From Shewanella metallivivens (GTDB lineage Bacteria; Pseudomonadota; Gammaproteobacteria; Enterobacterales; Shewanellaceae): a stretch of DNA of 64,000 nt. The stretch covers positions 1-64,000 of the forward strand of contig NZ_JAQQPZ010000003.1 of assembly GCF_028750675.1 (NCBI RefSeq), in the 5' to 3' direction. Shown piece after piece: positions 16,970-26,111 of the stretch. The notes under the pieces were generated by a model, which saw nothing but the letters and a program-made list of their open reading frames with translations, was not told the DNA's origin and made no database searches. The translations under genes were made by a program, and so were the position numbers. Positions within the stretch are counted from its first letter, which is position 1. Each line of letters begins with the position of its first letter.

Positions 16970-19900
16970 TGTCTGCCTCATCATATGCATCAAGCGTGTT
17001 GATTATCGTCAGTGGCATGCTGTTATCGGGTTGTTTTAGTAGTGGGAAAACTGATTATAACCAACAGGCCAAACGGGCCAGTTTGAGTGATTTAGCCAAT
17101 AAAACGAGCAGCGAACAAGTCGCCGCCGTCGAAATGAGCCAACAGCAACGAAGCGCCGCTTTGGCCGGTATTTATCAACAATTATTGACCTTAGAACCCG
17201 ATCCAGAAGTGCGCACGCATGTGGAATATCGTCTGGCGCAAATTAATACAGAATCCTTTGAAGCCCAATCTTATGCAGACTTAGGTGATGAGTTAACCGA
17301 CCCAACACAAGCCGACAGTCAGGTAGTGGCCCAGCTCAGTAAAAATGATGCCGCATTACAACAATTGATTGAGCAATACCAACAGCTACTCCAACGCTAT
17401 CCGCAGCGCGCTGAAAATGAACATTTACGCTACCAATTAGCTAAAGCGTTCGACTTACATGGCAATCTAGACGCTAGCTTGGCGCAGGTTGAATTACTAT
17501 TAAGCCAATACCCACAAACCGATTATCTGGCTGAACTGAACTTTAGGCGCGGTGAGATTTACTACAATTTGCAAAATTACACTGCGGCTATTCAAGCTTA
17601 TAAACAAGTATTAACAGCCAACAATAATCACAAATATCAGCTCAATAGTTTGTATATGCTCGGTTGGTCTGAATTTAAGCTCAACCGACTGGCCAATGCA
17701 GATAACGCTTTTTTACAAGTGTTTGAAGCACTGGTAGCTAACCAACAAAACACCCCACAAGTGGCCAGTTTAACCGCTGATGATTTTGCTTTTGAAAAGC
17801 TGGGCAGTCGCGCGCAAAACCTCGCCATTGATACGCAACGAGTACTGAGTATTTCATTAAGCCAGCAACTGCAATCACAGTCATTGGTGGCATTGGTTAA
17901 TGACAATCAATCACTGCCCTATATTGGCTTATATCAACATGTGTTATTTGCCAACTTAGCCACCTTTTTACTCGACAAGAAGCTCAATCATGATGCTGAG
18001 CTCACCTATCAAGCTTACATAGATTTGGCCCCAGACAATATTTGGGCGGCGCGCTTTTCACTGGACTTGCTCGACCTGTTCCAGCAGCAGGGTAAATTTG
18101 CCGCCATGCATCAGCTCAAAAATGATTATGTCAACCAATACGGCTTAAACAGCGCGTTTTGGCTAAATGCTTCAACGGCACACCAAAGTGAATTACTACC
18201 GAATTTACTGAGCTTTAGTGACGAGCACAGCCGCCGTTTATATGCCAACGCACAAACCTTGCAAGGCAATGAGCGCATTAACGCCTTTGCCCACGCAGCC
18301 ACTGCATTACACACTTATTTGCAACTGGCTCAATTACCCCTGGCTAAGCCATTACTCAGCAAAGATATTATTCACGACCAGTATCTTTTTGCTGACGCTA
18401 ACTTTGAAGCAAAGCAATATCAAGCAGCCCTAGACAGCTATTACGTCATTGCGTATGACCCAACAGAAGCCGAAGTAACAATAGCCTTAAGCCAAATCCA
18501 GCAACAGTCGGCCTACGCCACAACCGTGACCATTCGTGAACTGATAACACAGCAAAGCCCCAATGCAACTGAGGTTGTCACACCATTGGTTAGCAAACGC
18601 AATCAATTAGATAAACAATTTATTAAGCAATATCCGCAAGATGAACGCGCCTTGCAATTGGCCAGTAATGCGGCGCAATATTCATTTGACAGCCAAGACT
18701 ACGTTAGCTTGAAATACTTTACCGATTTTGTCTTGCAAGCTCACGGTATAACGCCTCTGACGGAAAACACTAGCACTGTACAAACAGCGAGCCCCTTATC
18801 AGACATTGCCCGTAAACAAGTTCAGTTTGTTAGCCAACTGTACGCCAATAGCCTGTATCAACAAGAACAATATGCACAAGCAGAAGACGCTTATGGGCTC
18901 GCGCTGCAATACACAAACAGCAGCACAACGGCCTGGAGTGAAATGCGCAACTTATTGGCCTCGAGTATTTACTTTCAGGCTCAATCCCTTAAACAAACTG
19001 AGCCTCTATTAGCGGTTAATCAGTTATTGCGCGTCGCTCAGGTGGTGCCAGAATCACAATATGCAGTAAACGCAGAACTGGATGCCGCTAACCTATTACT
19101 AGAACAACAGCGCTGGCAACAAGCCATTGATGTGTTAAAACCGTTTCAAAAACAATATCCAAACCATGAGTTTAGCGCGGCAATCCCGGCAAAATTAGCC
19201 CAATCATACGAAGCGTTAGGCCAGTGGGATTTAGCAGCCGAACAATTATTGATTATTGTCGCCAACGAACAACCAGGCCCATTAAAGCGTGAAGCACAAT
19301 ACACCGCAGCCGAATATTATTTAAAAGCAGGCGATCGCAACAACGCCCTCACCACATTCAGAAGTTATGCAAAAACCTACCCACAACCATTTGATGTGGC
19401 ACAGGAAGTGCGCTTTAAAATGAGTGAGTTTTATCGCCAAAGCGGTGAGGCCAACAAACAGTATTACTGGTTTAGGCAAATACTCAGCTTTGATCGCCAG
19501 CAATGGCAAAGTGATGCCAACGCCATTCAAGCCCGCCAGGTCGAAATCGCCTCAATTGCCGCCTTTGCGTTAGGCGAAGCAGAGCAACGTAGCTTTGCGG
19601 CCATTAAGCTTAATGCGCCACTACAAAAAAGCTTAAAGCGTAAACAAGACGCCATGAAAAAAGCCATTGCTTATTATCAACAAGTACTCAATTTTCAATT
19701 AGCTAAATATGTGCCGCATGCCACTTATAATCTGGCAGAAATGTATCGCCAACTGGCTGCCGACATGATGAACTCTCAGCGCCCGAGTGACTTAGATGAG
19801 TTAGCTTTAGAAGAATACGAAATCTTACTTGAAGAGCTAGCTTATCCGTTTGAAGAAAAAGCCATCGACATCCACATGAGTAACACCCAGCGGGCGTGGG

Positions 19901-20013
19901 AAGATATTGTTGATCAATGGGTTGATAAAAGCTTTATTCGCCTGGCAGAGATGTCACCTGCCCTGTACCAAAAATCAGAATTAACACACGAGGTTATCGA
20001 TGCGATTCATTAA
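16969..20013 (+). CDS. Large TPR outer-membrane lipoprotein
   Basis: A 1014-aa lipoprotein (LLSGCFSS, Cys22) with many TPR-like helical pairs (for example FRRGEIYYNLQNYTAAIQAY and AEDAYGLALQYTNSS), like large versions of BamD or YbgF/CpoB. The family of very long TPR lipoproteins next to ExbB/ExbD genes is also seen in gliding-motility loci of myxobacteria; similarity is by architecture only. ATG overlaps the previous stop (TAATG) with AAGGAG upstream, so the two are coupled. The last 14 nt overlap the next gene. Confidence 0.7.
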   Translation: MSASSYASSVLIIVSGMLLSGCFSSGKTDYNQQAKRASLSDLANKTSSEQVAAVEMSQQQRSAALAGIYQQLLTLEPDPEVRTHVEYRLAQINTESFEAQSYADLGDELTDPTQADSQVVAQLSKNDAALQQLIEQYQQLLQRYPQRAENEHLRYQLAKAFDLHGNLDASLAQVELLLSQYPQTDYLAELNFRRGEIYYNLQNYTAAIQAYKQVLTANNNHKYQLNSLYMLGWSEFKLNRLANADNAFLQVFEALVANQQNTPQVASLTADDFAFEKLGSRAQNLAIDTQRVLSISLSQQLQSQSLVALVNDNQSLPYIGLYQHVLFANLATFLLDKKLNHDAELTYQAYIDLAPDNIWAARFSLDLLDLFQQQGKFAAMHQLKNDYVNQYGLNSAFWLNASTAHQSELLPNLLSFSDEHSRRLYANAQTLQGNERINAFAHAATALHTYLQLAQLPLAKPLLSKDIIHDQYLFADANFEAKQYQAALDSYYVIAYDPTEAEVTIALSQIQQQSAYATTVTIRELITQQSPNATEVVTPLVSKRNQLDKQFIKQYPQDERALQLASNAAQYSFDSQDYVSLKYFTDFVLQAHGITPLTENTSTVQTASPLSDIARKQVQFVSQLYANSLYQQEQYAQAEDAYGLALQYTNSSTTAWSEMRNLLASSIYFQAQSLKQTEPLLAVNQLLRVAQVVPESQYAVNAELDAANLLLEQQRWQQAIDVLKPFQKQYPNHEFSAAIPAKLAQSYEALGQWDLAAEQLLIIVANEQPGPLKREAQYTAAEYYLKAGDRNNALTTFRSYAKTYPQPFDVAQEVRFKMSEFYRQSGEANKQYYWFRQILSFDRQQWQSDANAIQARQVEIASIAAFALGEAEQRSFAAIKLNAPLQKSLKRKQDAMKKAIAYYQQVLNFQLAKYVPHATYNLAEMYRQLAADMMNSQRPSDLDELALEEYEILLEELAYPFEEKAIDIHMSNTQRAWEDIVDQWVDKSFIRLAEMSPALYQKSELTHEVIDAIH

Positions 20014-20788
20014 ATCATTATCAACCTCACCCATTAAGCAAAGTGCATTTATCGCCTTTTTCTGTGTGACGTTGTTAGCCAGTTGCAGCACAGCGCCAAA
20101 TAGCAATGATGCAAATACGCCAAACCTTGCAGAGTCATCGGATACAGCCGAAAAAAACATTGTCGACATGGTTAATATCACTCACAAAGACGCCAATCAT
20201 ACTTTAACCGCTATTGCCGATAAGCAAGATCAGCGCAACGTGTACCTTGAACAAGCACCGCAACGCTTAGCTGAAGTCCCTGCCGCGGTATTAGCACAAT
20301 ATCAACAAGCCATTAATGCCATGAAAAATCAGCAATGGCAAAACGCTAACAGTCTATTTGATCATGTCATCGCAGCGCAGCCACAATTGTCGGGGGCTTA
20401 CGTCAATAAAGCCATCATAGCGATTAACCAACAAGCTTTTGAGCAAGCAGATACACTATTAGACCAAGCCATTAAGGCTAATAGCAGTAACCCATATGCG
20501 CATCAAATTAAGGCGAACCTTGCTAGGCAACAAGGTCAATATGCCCAAGCCGAACAAGGCTACTTAACCGCACTAGCATTGTGGCCACAGTACCCTCAGG
20601 CTCAAATCAATTTAGCCATATTATTAGAGCTTTATCGCGGTAAGTTATTACAAGCAAGGCAGTTTTATTTGGCTTTCTTAGCCAATCAGCCCGATGATGA
20701 GCAAGCAAAACGCTGGCTTGCTGGTGTGGAAATTAAAATTCAACGAGCTGGGTTAACCCTCCCCGAAAACAGCAATGGAGCAGGCTAA
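20000..20788 (+). CDS. TPR lipoprotein
   Basis: A 262-aa lipoprotein (LLASCSTA, Cys29) with three TPR units in the C-terminal half (AMKNQQWQNANSLFDHV, IKANSSNPYAHQIKANLA, ALWPQYPQAQINLAILLEL). Probably outer-membrane anchored. It overlaps the previous large TPR gene by 14 nt. Like CpoB in the Tol system, it may link peptidoglycan or other partners to a proton-driven motor; that role is an analogy. Confidence 0.75.
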   Translation: MRFIKSLSTSPIKQSAFIAFFCVTLLASCSTAPNSNDANTPNLAESSDTAEKNIVDMVNITHKDANHTLTAIADKQDQRNVYLEQAPQRLAEVPAAVLAQYQQAINAMKNQQWQNANSLFDHVIAAQPQLSGAYVNKAIIAINQQAFEQADTLLDQAIKANSSNPYAHQIKANLARQQGQYAQAEQGYLTALALWPQYPQAQINLAILLELYRGKLLQARQFYLAFLANQPDDEQAKRWLAGVEIKIQRAGLTLPENSNGAG

Positions 20789-20789
20789 G

Positions 20790-21110
20790 ATGAACACAAT
20801 AAAAGTGCTGCAACTCATTGCGGTTACATGGTGTTGGGCGGCGGCTATTCAATCAAGTTTTGCCAATGAAGCCGACAAGCCAAACACAACGGCAGTCAAC
20901 AACAAGCCTGTGGTGATCGAAAGCCAGGTAACAGGCTCACAAGAGCAACCTAAAGTGCTGTATATCATGCCGTGGCAAGGGATCACCAATCCGATAGACA
21001 TTAATAACAAAGACATGCGGCTTACCCTGCCTGAATTTAAACCCATTAACCCCAAAGCATTTAGGCAACAGGTGAGAGACTTTGCCAATAGCAATCAACA
21101 GACAGAGTAA
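20790..21110 (+). CDS. Small exported protein
   Basis: A 106-aa protein with a signal peptide (SFANEADK). Start at 20790 is chosen since GGAG lies 9 nt upstream and the ATG follows the previous stop by 1 nt; the ATG at 20775 is inside the previous gene and spoils the spacing. The mature part carries a YIMPWQG motif and PLP-rich end (LTLPEFKPINP). Family unknown. The 120-bp gap that follows has no terminator, so transcription probably goes on into the exbB gene. Confidence 0.55.
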   Translation: MNTIKVLQLIAVTWCWAAAIQSSFANEADKPNTTAVNNKPVVIESQVTGSQEQPKVLYIMPWQGITNPIDINNKDMRLTLPEFKPINPKAFRQQVRDFANSNQQTE

Positions 21111-21230
21111 CCTCAATAAAATAAATACAGATAAATATCAGCATACACTCACAACCTGAGCCACAAGAACATTGTCCCCATGCAGCCATAAACATCTGGT
21201 GACAAACAACAAAAATAGAAGGAACATCAC

Positions 21231-21884
21231 ATGAGTTTTACCGACCATATCATTGCGTTTTTACAAAATGGCGGCCCATTTATCTACCCTATCGCATTAG
21301 TGCTAGTGGTTGGCTTGGCCATTACCATTGAACGCTGGTTATATTTAAGCTCAGCGCATCGCACTAACCAAAAAGCCTTTTCGTTGATTAAAAGTGCCCT
21401 CAAAACCGGCGACATCAATACCATTAGCCAACATGCACAAAATCATAAAGCGCCAGTGTTTGATGTATTGCAGTCAGGTATTGCCCGTATATCAAGTGCC
21501 AGTCGCCGCGAAGATGTTGAATACGCCATGGAAGAAACCGTAATGGAATACATGCTGCGCCTTGAAAAACGCACTCCCTTTATTGCCACACTGGCCAATA
21601 TCGCAACGTTACTCGGGCTACTTGGTACCATCATGGGCCTCATTGCCGCTTTCTCGGCCGTAGCCAGCGCCGACCCAGCTGAAAAAGCCAACTTATTGTC
21701 ATCGAGTATTTCGGTGGCAATGAACACCACCGCATTTGGTTTGATCACCGCTATCCCACTGATTTTATTTCACTCGAGCCTGCAAACTAAAACTGCCACC
21801 ATTGTTGACTCAATTGAAATGGCAGGCATCAAATTGCTTAATTCGTTGTCATTTAACCAGCAAACGGATAACAACCGAGGCTAA
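21231..21884 (+). CDS. ExbB/TolQ/MotA-type proton channel protein
   Basis: A 217-aa inner-membrane protein of the MotA/TolQ/ExbB family, with three membrane segments (about 16-37, 113-137, 162-183) and the conserved TLLGLLGTIMGLI loop-TM motif and MNTTAFGLITAIP segment. It forms the pentameric proton channel that powers TonB, Tol or gliding machines. AGAAGG lies 9 nt upstream. It is coupled by TAATG to the first ExbD-like gene. The gene set here is one ExbB, two ExbD and one TonB-like. Confidence 0.92.
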   Translation: MSFTDHIIAFLQNGGPFIYPIALVLVVGLAITIERWLYLSSAHRTNQKAFSLIKSALKTGDINTISQHAQNHKAPVFDVLQSGIARISSASRREDVEYAMEETVMEYMLRLEKRTPFIATLANIATLLGLLGTIMGLIAAFSAVASADPAEKANLLSSSISVAMNTTAFGLITAIPLILFHSSLQTKTATIVDSIEMAGIKLLNSLSFNQQTDNNRG

Positions 21885-22444
21885 TGAGTATGAGACGCCA
21901 CCGTCGCCCCAATACCCAAGATGCAGAACTGGATATCACCTCATTCATGAACTTGATGATTGTGCTAGTGCCAGTGTTACTGCTGAGTTTGGTGTTCTCA
22001 CAAGTGCGTATTTTAAATCTGCAATTGCCAGTTTTGTCTGAGGCGGAGCAAGCCCAAGATGAGCAAGAACCTAAAATACTCGAACTTGTGATCACCCCTG
22101 CTCGCCTGGAATTAAATTACCCAGCAGGCATGTCGCTAAAACGCTTTGAAGTCACAGACGCAGGTTACGACTTTGCTGCACTGTCGGTGTACCTGCAAGA
22201 CTTAAAGCTGACCTTTCAGCAGCAAGGTATCGATAAAAACGACATCGTATTACTGCTCGACCCAGCCATCGACTATCAAACCATAGTGTCGGCCATGGAC
22301 ACAGTGCGTTCGTTCAAAGCTGTGGTTGCGGCTAATTTAGTTGATGCTGAGTTGTTTCCAATGATCTCGCTTGGTGATGCTCCCGCGGCCAGCGACTCAG
22401 AGCCACAGGCCGCTATTGGACAAGCAGTAGGAGCCAAGCAATGA
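21884..22444 (+). CDS. ExbD-like stator protein lacking the proton Asp
   Basis: A 186-aa single-pass protein: a basic N-terminus, a membrane segment at about 23-41, then a periplasmic domain of the ExbD/TolR fold. In ExbD/TolR the motif is TPxxDVxxxLL, whose Asp carries the proton; here the codons read TSFMNLMIVL with Asn23 in the Asp place. The partner gene just downstream keeps Asp31. The two may form a mixed dimer with only one protonatable site. ATG overlaps the exbB stop. Confidence 0.88.
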   Translation: MSMRRHRRPNTQDAELDITSFMNLMIVLVPVLLLSLVFSQVRILNLQLPVLSEAEQAQDEQEPKILELVITPARLELNYPAGMSLKRFEVTDAGYDFAALSVYLQDLKLTFQQQGIDKNDIVLLLDPAIDYQTIVSAMDTVRSFKAVVAANLVDAELFPMISLGDAPAASDSEPQAAIGQAVGAKQ

Positions 22445-22974
22445 TGAAGCAATCGGCCAGAAGCCGCAGATTAGTAAAACATCACAAACGCTTAAAGGCG
22501 GGTAGCAAGCTTAACCTTGTCGCCTTAATGGACATTTTCACGATTTTGGTGTTTTTCTTAATTGTGAACCAGTCTGAAGTGCGCGTATTGCAAAATATTG
22601 AAAAGATCAGCTTGCCGGTCTCTGTCGCTGACACCTTGCCCGTTGAAAACCTGGTCATCACCGTCATCGCCGACACTGTGTTAGTACAAGAGCGGGCGAT
22701 TTGGCAAAAAAGTGAAAATGGACAAGGGTTAACTGAACAAGAAAACCCTGAGTTTATTAACACCTTAACCACCGAGCTAACCTATCAAGCCAGTAAACGT
22801 ACCAAGCTGACGGAAACCGAACAACAAAACGGCCGAGCTGTCACTATTATTGGCGATGCAGCAACACCTTATGTGGTGTTAAAACAAATAATGGCCGCCT
22901 GTGCAGCAACGGGATACCGTGATATTTCGTTAGCGGTTGAACAACAAGCAAAGCAAGCTAATGGTGAGGGCTAA
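22441..22974 (+). CDS. ExbD-like stator protein with intact Asp
   Basis: A 177-aa ExbD/TolR-family protein with a basic start, a membrane segment at about 29-44 (VALMDIFTILVFFLIV, Asp31 at the proton site) and a periplasmic domain. The segment LNLVALMDIF fits the family motif. Its ATG overlaps the end of the first exbD gene (ATGA) with AGGAG 7 nt upstream. It is the likely proton-carrying half of the stator pair. Confidence 0.9.
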   Translation: MMKQSARSRRLVKHHKRLKAGSKLNLVALMDIFTILVFFLIVNQSEVRVLQNIEKISLPVSVADTLPVENLVITVIADTVLVQERAIWQKSENGQGLTEQENPEFINTLTTELTYQASKRTKLTETEQQNGRAVTIIGDAATPYVVLKQIMAACAATGYRDISLAVEQQAKQANGEG

Positions 22975-22975
22975 T

Positions 22976-23968
22976 ATGACAACAGCAACCTTTCACCCGC
23001 ATCAAACTACTCATAGCTTTAATGATTTAGGCGACTTATTTAAACCCAGCAAACAAGACAAACTGTTTAAACTGATTTTGTGGGCCTTGCTGTTGGTTTA
23101 TTTGGTGTTTGCCGTTGTGGTGCCCATGCTTGAACAAGTTGAACTGCCACGTGAAGTGAAAGAGCAGGTACCGCCGCAATTGGCCAAAATCATCTTGCAA
23201 GAAAAGCAGCTACCGCCACCAGTCAAACCTGACGTGAAGCCTCCAGAGCCGGAACCTCTGCCTGAGCCAGAACCCACTCCGCCAGAAGACAAGGTGGTAG
23301 AAAAGCCGATAGAGCCAGTGGTAAAACCTCAAGTGGTGCAACCCACAACCCGTGAGGCCGCCAAAGAAAAAGCCAGCACATCAGGCTTAGCCGCCATGAA
23401 AGATGAGCTATTTTCGATGCGCGACGCTTTTGATGTTACCCCAACGGCGCAGCGTAAGCTTGAGCAAACCACAAGCCAAGAGGTTAAAGTAAAACGTGAC
23501 CTACTCGCCGGCGCGGCCAATAAACAAACCGACAGTTTGGCAAAATCAACCATAAGCCAAACAGTGTCATCTGGCTCACTTAGCGGTAACGAAACCCAGC
23601 AAATTCGCCTCGCAAAAGAAGAAGTGTTAGCCAGCCAAGGCGCAGCAGCAGAAAAGGCCAGTCAGGCAAGTCATGCTGGTCAACGTTCAGAAGCGGCACT
23701 GAGGAGAACATTAGAGGCTAATAAGTCGCGGCTTTATTCGCTCTACAATCGTGCGCTTAGAAAAGATCCGTTCTTAAAAGGTAAAGTGATGTTTGAAATT
23801 GTCATTCAACCTAATGGCAGTATTAGCAAGGTGACCATTAAATCAAGTGAGTTAAATGATGCAAAATTAGAGCGTCAATTAACCTTGGTGCTCCGTTCAA
23901 TCACCTTCCCAGCTGAAAAAGTGGCGGTCATGACCACCATTTGGGCCATTGACTTTTTCCCAAGCTAA
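22976..23968 (+). CDS. TonB/AgmX-like energy transducer
   Basis: A 330-aa protein with one N-terminal membrane segment (about 32-50), a proline/glutamate-rich stretch (residues of about 85-125, PEPEPLPEPEPTPPE), a coiled linker, and a C-terminal domain of about 95 residues with the GKVMFEIVIQPNGSISKV and FPAEKVAV elements seen in the AgmX/PglI and TonB-like families. It should span the periplasm and pass the motor's force to outer-membrane partners. ATG at 22976 follows the previous stop by 1 nt and is preferred to the ATG at 22937. Last gene of the operon. Confidence 0.85.
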   Translation: MTTATFHPHQTTHSFNDLGDLFKPSKQDKLFKLILWALLLVYLVFAVVVPMLEQVELPREVKEQVPPQLAKIILQEKQLPPPVKPDVKPPEPEPLPEPEPTPPEDKVVEKPIEPVVKPQVVQPTTREAAKEKASTSGLAAMKDELFSMRDAFDVTPTAQRKLEQTTSQEVKVKRDLLAGAANKQTDSLAKSTISQTVSSGSLSGNETQQIRLAKEEVLASQGAAAEKASQASHAGQRSEAALRRTLEANKSRLYSLYNRALRKDPFLKGKVMFEIVIQPNGSISKVTIKSSELNDAKLERQLTLVLRSITFPAEKVAVMTTIWAIDFFPS

Positions 23969-24273
23969 ATGAGCATAAAACGTATACCAATCAGAATAAA
24001 TAAGCGATCAGAGATTGCGTCGGAAAAATCGCTTAGCACAAGGCTGAAATTGCAGCGAGCGAGTTGTTCTAACGTCAACATGTCTAACGAGGTGATAAGC
24101 GATGTTAACCAGTAAGCATGATCACATTTTTTGTGCTGATTGCTATTAACAGCAGCAATAAAAGACCTGCTGTTAATAGCAGTGCTCATCACGAGCCAGC
24201 GCAATCATGTAGCAACCAGCTGCTGATTTGCCATCAATAAGGACAGAAAAGAGCGACCCAGTGCCAAGCTGTT
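23969..24273. other. Convergent intergenic region, possible MITE remnant
   Basis: 305 bp between two converging genes. At about 23983 it has TATACCAATCAGAATAA, which looks like one end of a small Shewanella/Vibrio-type MITE; I found no matching right end, so it would be a remnant. The only open frame here (23965-24204, minus) is not convincing as a gene. Confidence 0.35.
24141..24181. terminator. 15-bp stem hairpin between convergent genes
   Basis: TGCTATTAACAGCAG at 24141-24155 is perfectly repeated in inverse at 24167-24181, with an 11-nt loop. It lies between the 3' ends of the TonB-like gene and the methyltransferase gene, so it may stop or stabilise transcripts from both sides. There is no clear T-tract, so termination is uncertain. 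Confidence 0.45.
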
Positions 24274-24924
24274 TTAACGCCAAAAGGTCAATATATGGCC
24301 TTTAAATGCTTCTGGTAAATAGTCTGTGTGTAACGGTTTTTGTTGGGCAGCGCTAAAACCTAATGCAATCATTCTGGTCGACAGCTTATTTTTTTTGCCT
24401 CGGCCGGGGTCTACTAAAATCACTTCACAAGTATCATTTGCATGGGCATTAATAAAATTAGCTAACAACTCAACATGCTCATCTTCGTAGAGTAAATCGC
24501 TGCCAATAATTAAATCAAACAAACCTAAATGATCTTGACTACTGGCCCAATCAGCTTGTTCATAACTAATCGGTTTATCTTGATTGAGCTCAGTATTACG
24601 CAATAAAAACTTACCCACTTCTGGATGGTAGTCTGTCGCTGTTATGTCGGCATGCCTTTTATTCAATAACAAACTGCTCAGAGCCATGCCGCAGCCGATT
24701 TCAAGAATGCGTTTATTTCCAGTGTGGTACCCTCCAATATGATGAGCAAGCACCAAACTAGACGGCCAAACAACACCAAAAAGCGGCCAGGTAGCTGATG
24801 AAATGCCCAGTTTTTCAGCTACACCATCTGGATCAGAAAACTCTTGCTTATCGCGCAAAGTGCATAGATGAATATCAATTTTACCAAACTCAACCGTTTG
24901 GTAGCTTAAACGTAAATGTGTCAT
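24274..24924 (-). CDS. Class I SAM-dependent methyltransferase (METTL21-like)
   Basis: A 216-aa methyltransferase with motif I LEIGCGMAL, an acidic post-I loop (ATDYH), and a SDLLYED motif near 140. This is the Methyltransf_16/METTL21 type, whose members methylate proteins (lysine). The target here is unknown. AAGG lies 8 nt before the ATG. It stands alone and diverges from pfaR. No special context for function. Confidence 0.8.
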   Translation of the reverse strand: MTHLRLSYQTVEFGKIDIHLCTLRDKQEFSDPDGVAEKLGISSATWPLFGVVWPSSLVLAHHIGGYHTGNKRILEIGCGMALSSLLLNKRHADITATDYHPEVGKFLLRNTELNQDKPISYEQADWASSQDHLGLFDLIIGSDLLYEDEHVELLANFINAHANDTCEVILVDPGRGKKNKLSTRMIALGFSAAQQKPLHTDYLPEAFKGHILTFWR

Positions 24925-25244
24925 TGGGAGGCCTTGTTGTCATGCTCGGCCAAGTATCTGCAATAAGTGACAAAACGTAAGACTAACCAAGCTATAGTAA
25001 TCTGACCAAAAGACAATCTATTTATATAATATCCCGCCAATTATAGAGTCACTAAATAAGTGCACTAAGGCACTTGCATCATCACTCAATCATTCTGTCA
25101 CATTCTTTTTAGTCTCGGGTGATTGTATCGAAGTGAAACCTCAGGTAACCTGCTTGTTCTTAATACACATAAATGGATATTTTGCTAATTTGAGCAAGTC
25201 TCGAGAGCCAACGTCCCATTAGATTATTTGGAACCCCTGTCTAG
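24925..25244. promoter_or_regulatory. Divergent intergenic region before pfaR
   Basis: 320 bp that should carry promoters of the methyltransferase gene and of the pfa cluster. Visible are TATAATATC near 25025, an 11-bp palindrome CAGGTAACCTG at 25142-25152, and a small hairpin TTGCT..AGCAA near 25181. None is a proven site. Confidence 0.35.
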
Positions 25245-26111
25245 ATGACAAAAAAGATAAATTCACATCAAGAACCCAATCATAGTGGGGTTCGGCCACG
25301 TCCCAAAACGGTAAAACACCGTAATGCGACCACAACGCCACAGATGCGCCAATTTATTCAGCAATCCGAATATAGCGTGAGCCAATTAGCTAAAATCCTT
25401 AATATCAGTGAAGCCACTGTGCGTAAATGGCGTAAACGTGACTCAATTGATAATACGCCCAACACCCCGCATAAACTCAACACCACCCTAACGCCAATGC
25501 AAGAATATGTCGTGGTCGGTTTGCGTTATCAACTCAAAATGCCGCTAGACAGGCTGTTAAGCATTACTCAAAAATTTATTAACCCTAATGTGTCCCGCTC
25601 AGGCCTTGCCCGATGCTTAAAACGTCACGGCGTATCTAAACTCGACGAAGTAGATAGCGCATTTGTACCTGAGCGTTATTTCAATCAATTGCCCATTACC
25701 CAGGGCACTGACGTAGTGACCTATGCCGTCAACCCACAAACTCTGGCAGACACCTTAGCCATACCCAGTGTCGATAATGTGGTGCAAGTTGAGTCATTAA
25801 GCATTCCCAAGCAATACAGTCCAAAACAAGCTTATTCTGTATTGCTGGGCCTTGATGCAGACACAGACTGGGTCTACTTAGACATTTATCAAGACAGCCA
25901 TACCCAAGCGAGCAATCGTTATATGGCTTATGTACTTAAGCACGGCCCGTTTCATTTACGAAAATTATTAGTACGTAACTATCACACTTTTCTTGCTCGT
26001 TTTCCCGGAGTAAGTCAGTCAGCTGCCAATGCGGCTGAATCCCAACATCAGATAGCTGAACCTCAGTTATCAAACGGAGACTCAAATGAGCCAATCCAGT
26101 CATCAAGATAA
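25245..26111 (+). CDS. pfaR: PfaR, regulator of the pfa cluster
   Basis: A 288-aa DNA-binding protein with a helix-turn-helix at about 45-63 (SVSQLAKILNISEATVRKWR) and a second helical region (LTPMQEYVVVGLRYQLKMPLDRLL) that is like the N-terminal domains of IS481-type transposases. In EPA-producing Shewanella the gene just before pfaA is pfaR, reported to activate pfa expression. No strong ribosome site is seen; an in-frame TAG stands directly before the ATG, so the start cannot be earlier. It overlaps pfaA by 26 nt, an unusual length for a regulator-enzyme pair. Confidence 0.85.
   Translation: MTKKINSHQEPNHSGVRPRPKTVKHRNATTTPQMRQFIQQSEYSVSQLAKILNISEATVRKWRKRDSIDNTPNTPHKLNTTLTPMQEYVVVGLRYQLKMPLDRLLSITQKFINPNVSRSGLARCLKRHGVSKLDEVDSAFVPERYFNQLPITQGTDVVTYAVNPQTLADTLAIPSVDNVVQVESLSIPKQYSPKQAYSVLLGLDADTDWVYLDIYQDSHTQASNRYMAYVLKHGPFHLRKLLVRNYHTFLARFPGVSQSAANAAESQHQIAEPQLSNGDSNEPIQSSR

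Noticed and set aside
23965..24204. 79-codon minus-strand frame behind the TonB-like gene
   Set aside because: No ribosome site or domain; it overlaps a possible MITE remnant and a hairpin.
24990..25010. FadR-type half-site (TCTGACCA) upstream of pfaR
   Set aside because: Only one half of the palindrome is present, which is too little to call a site.
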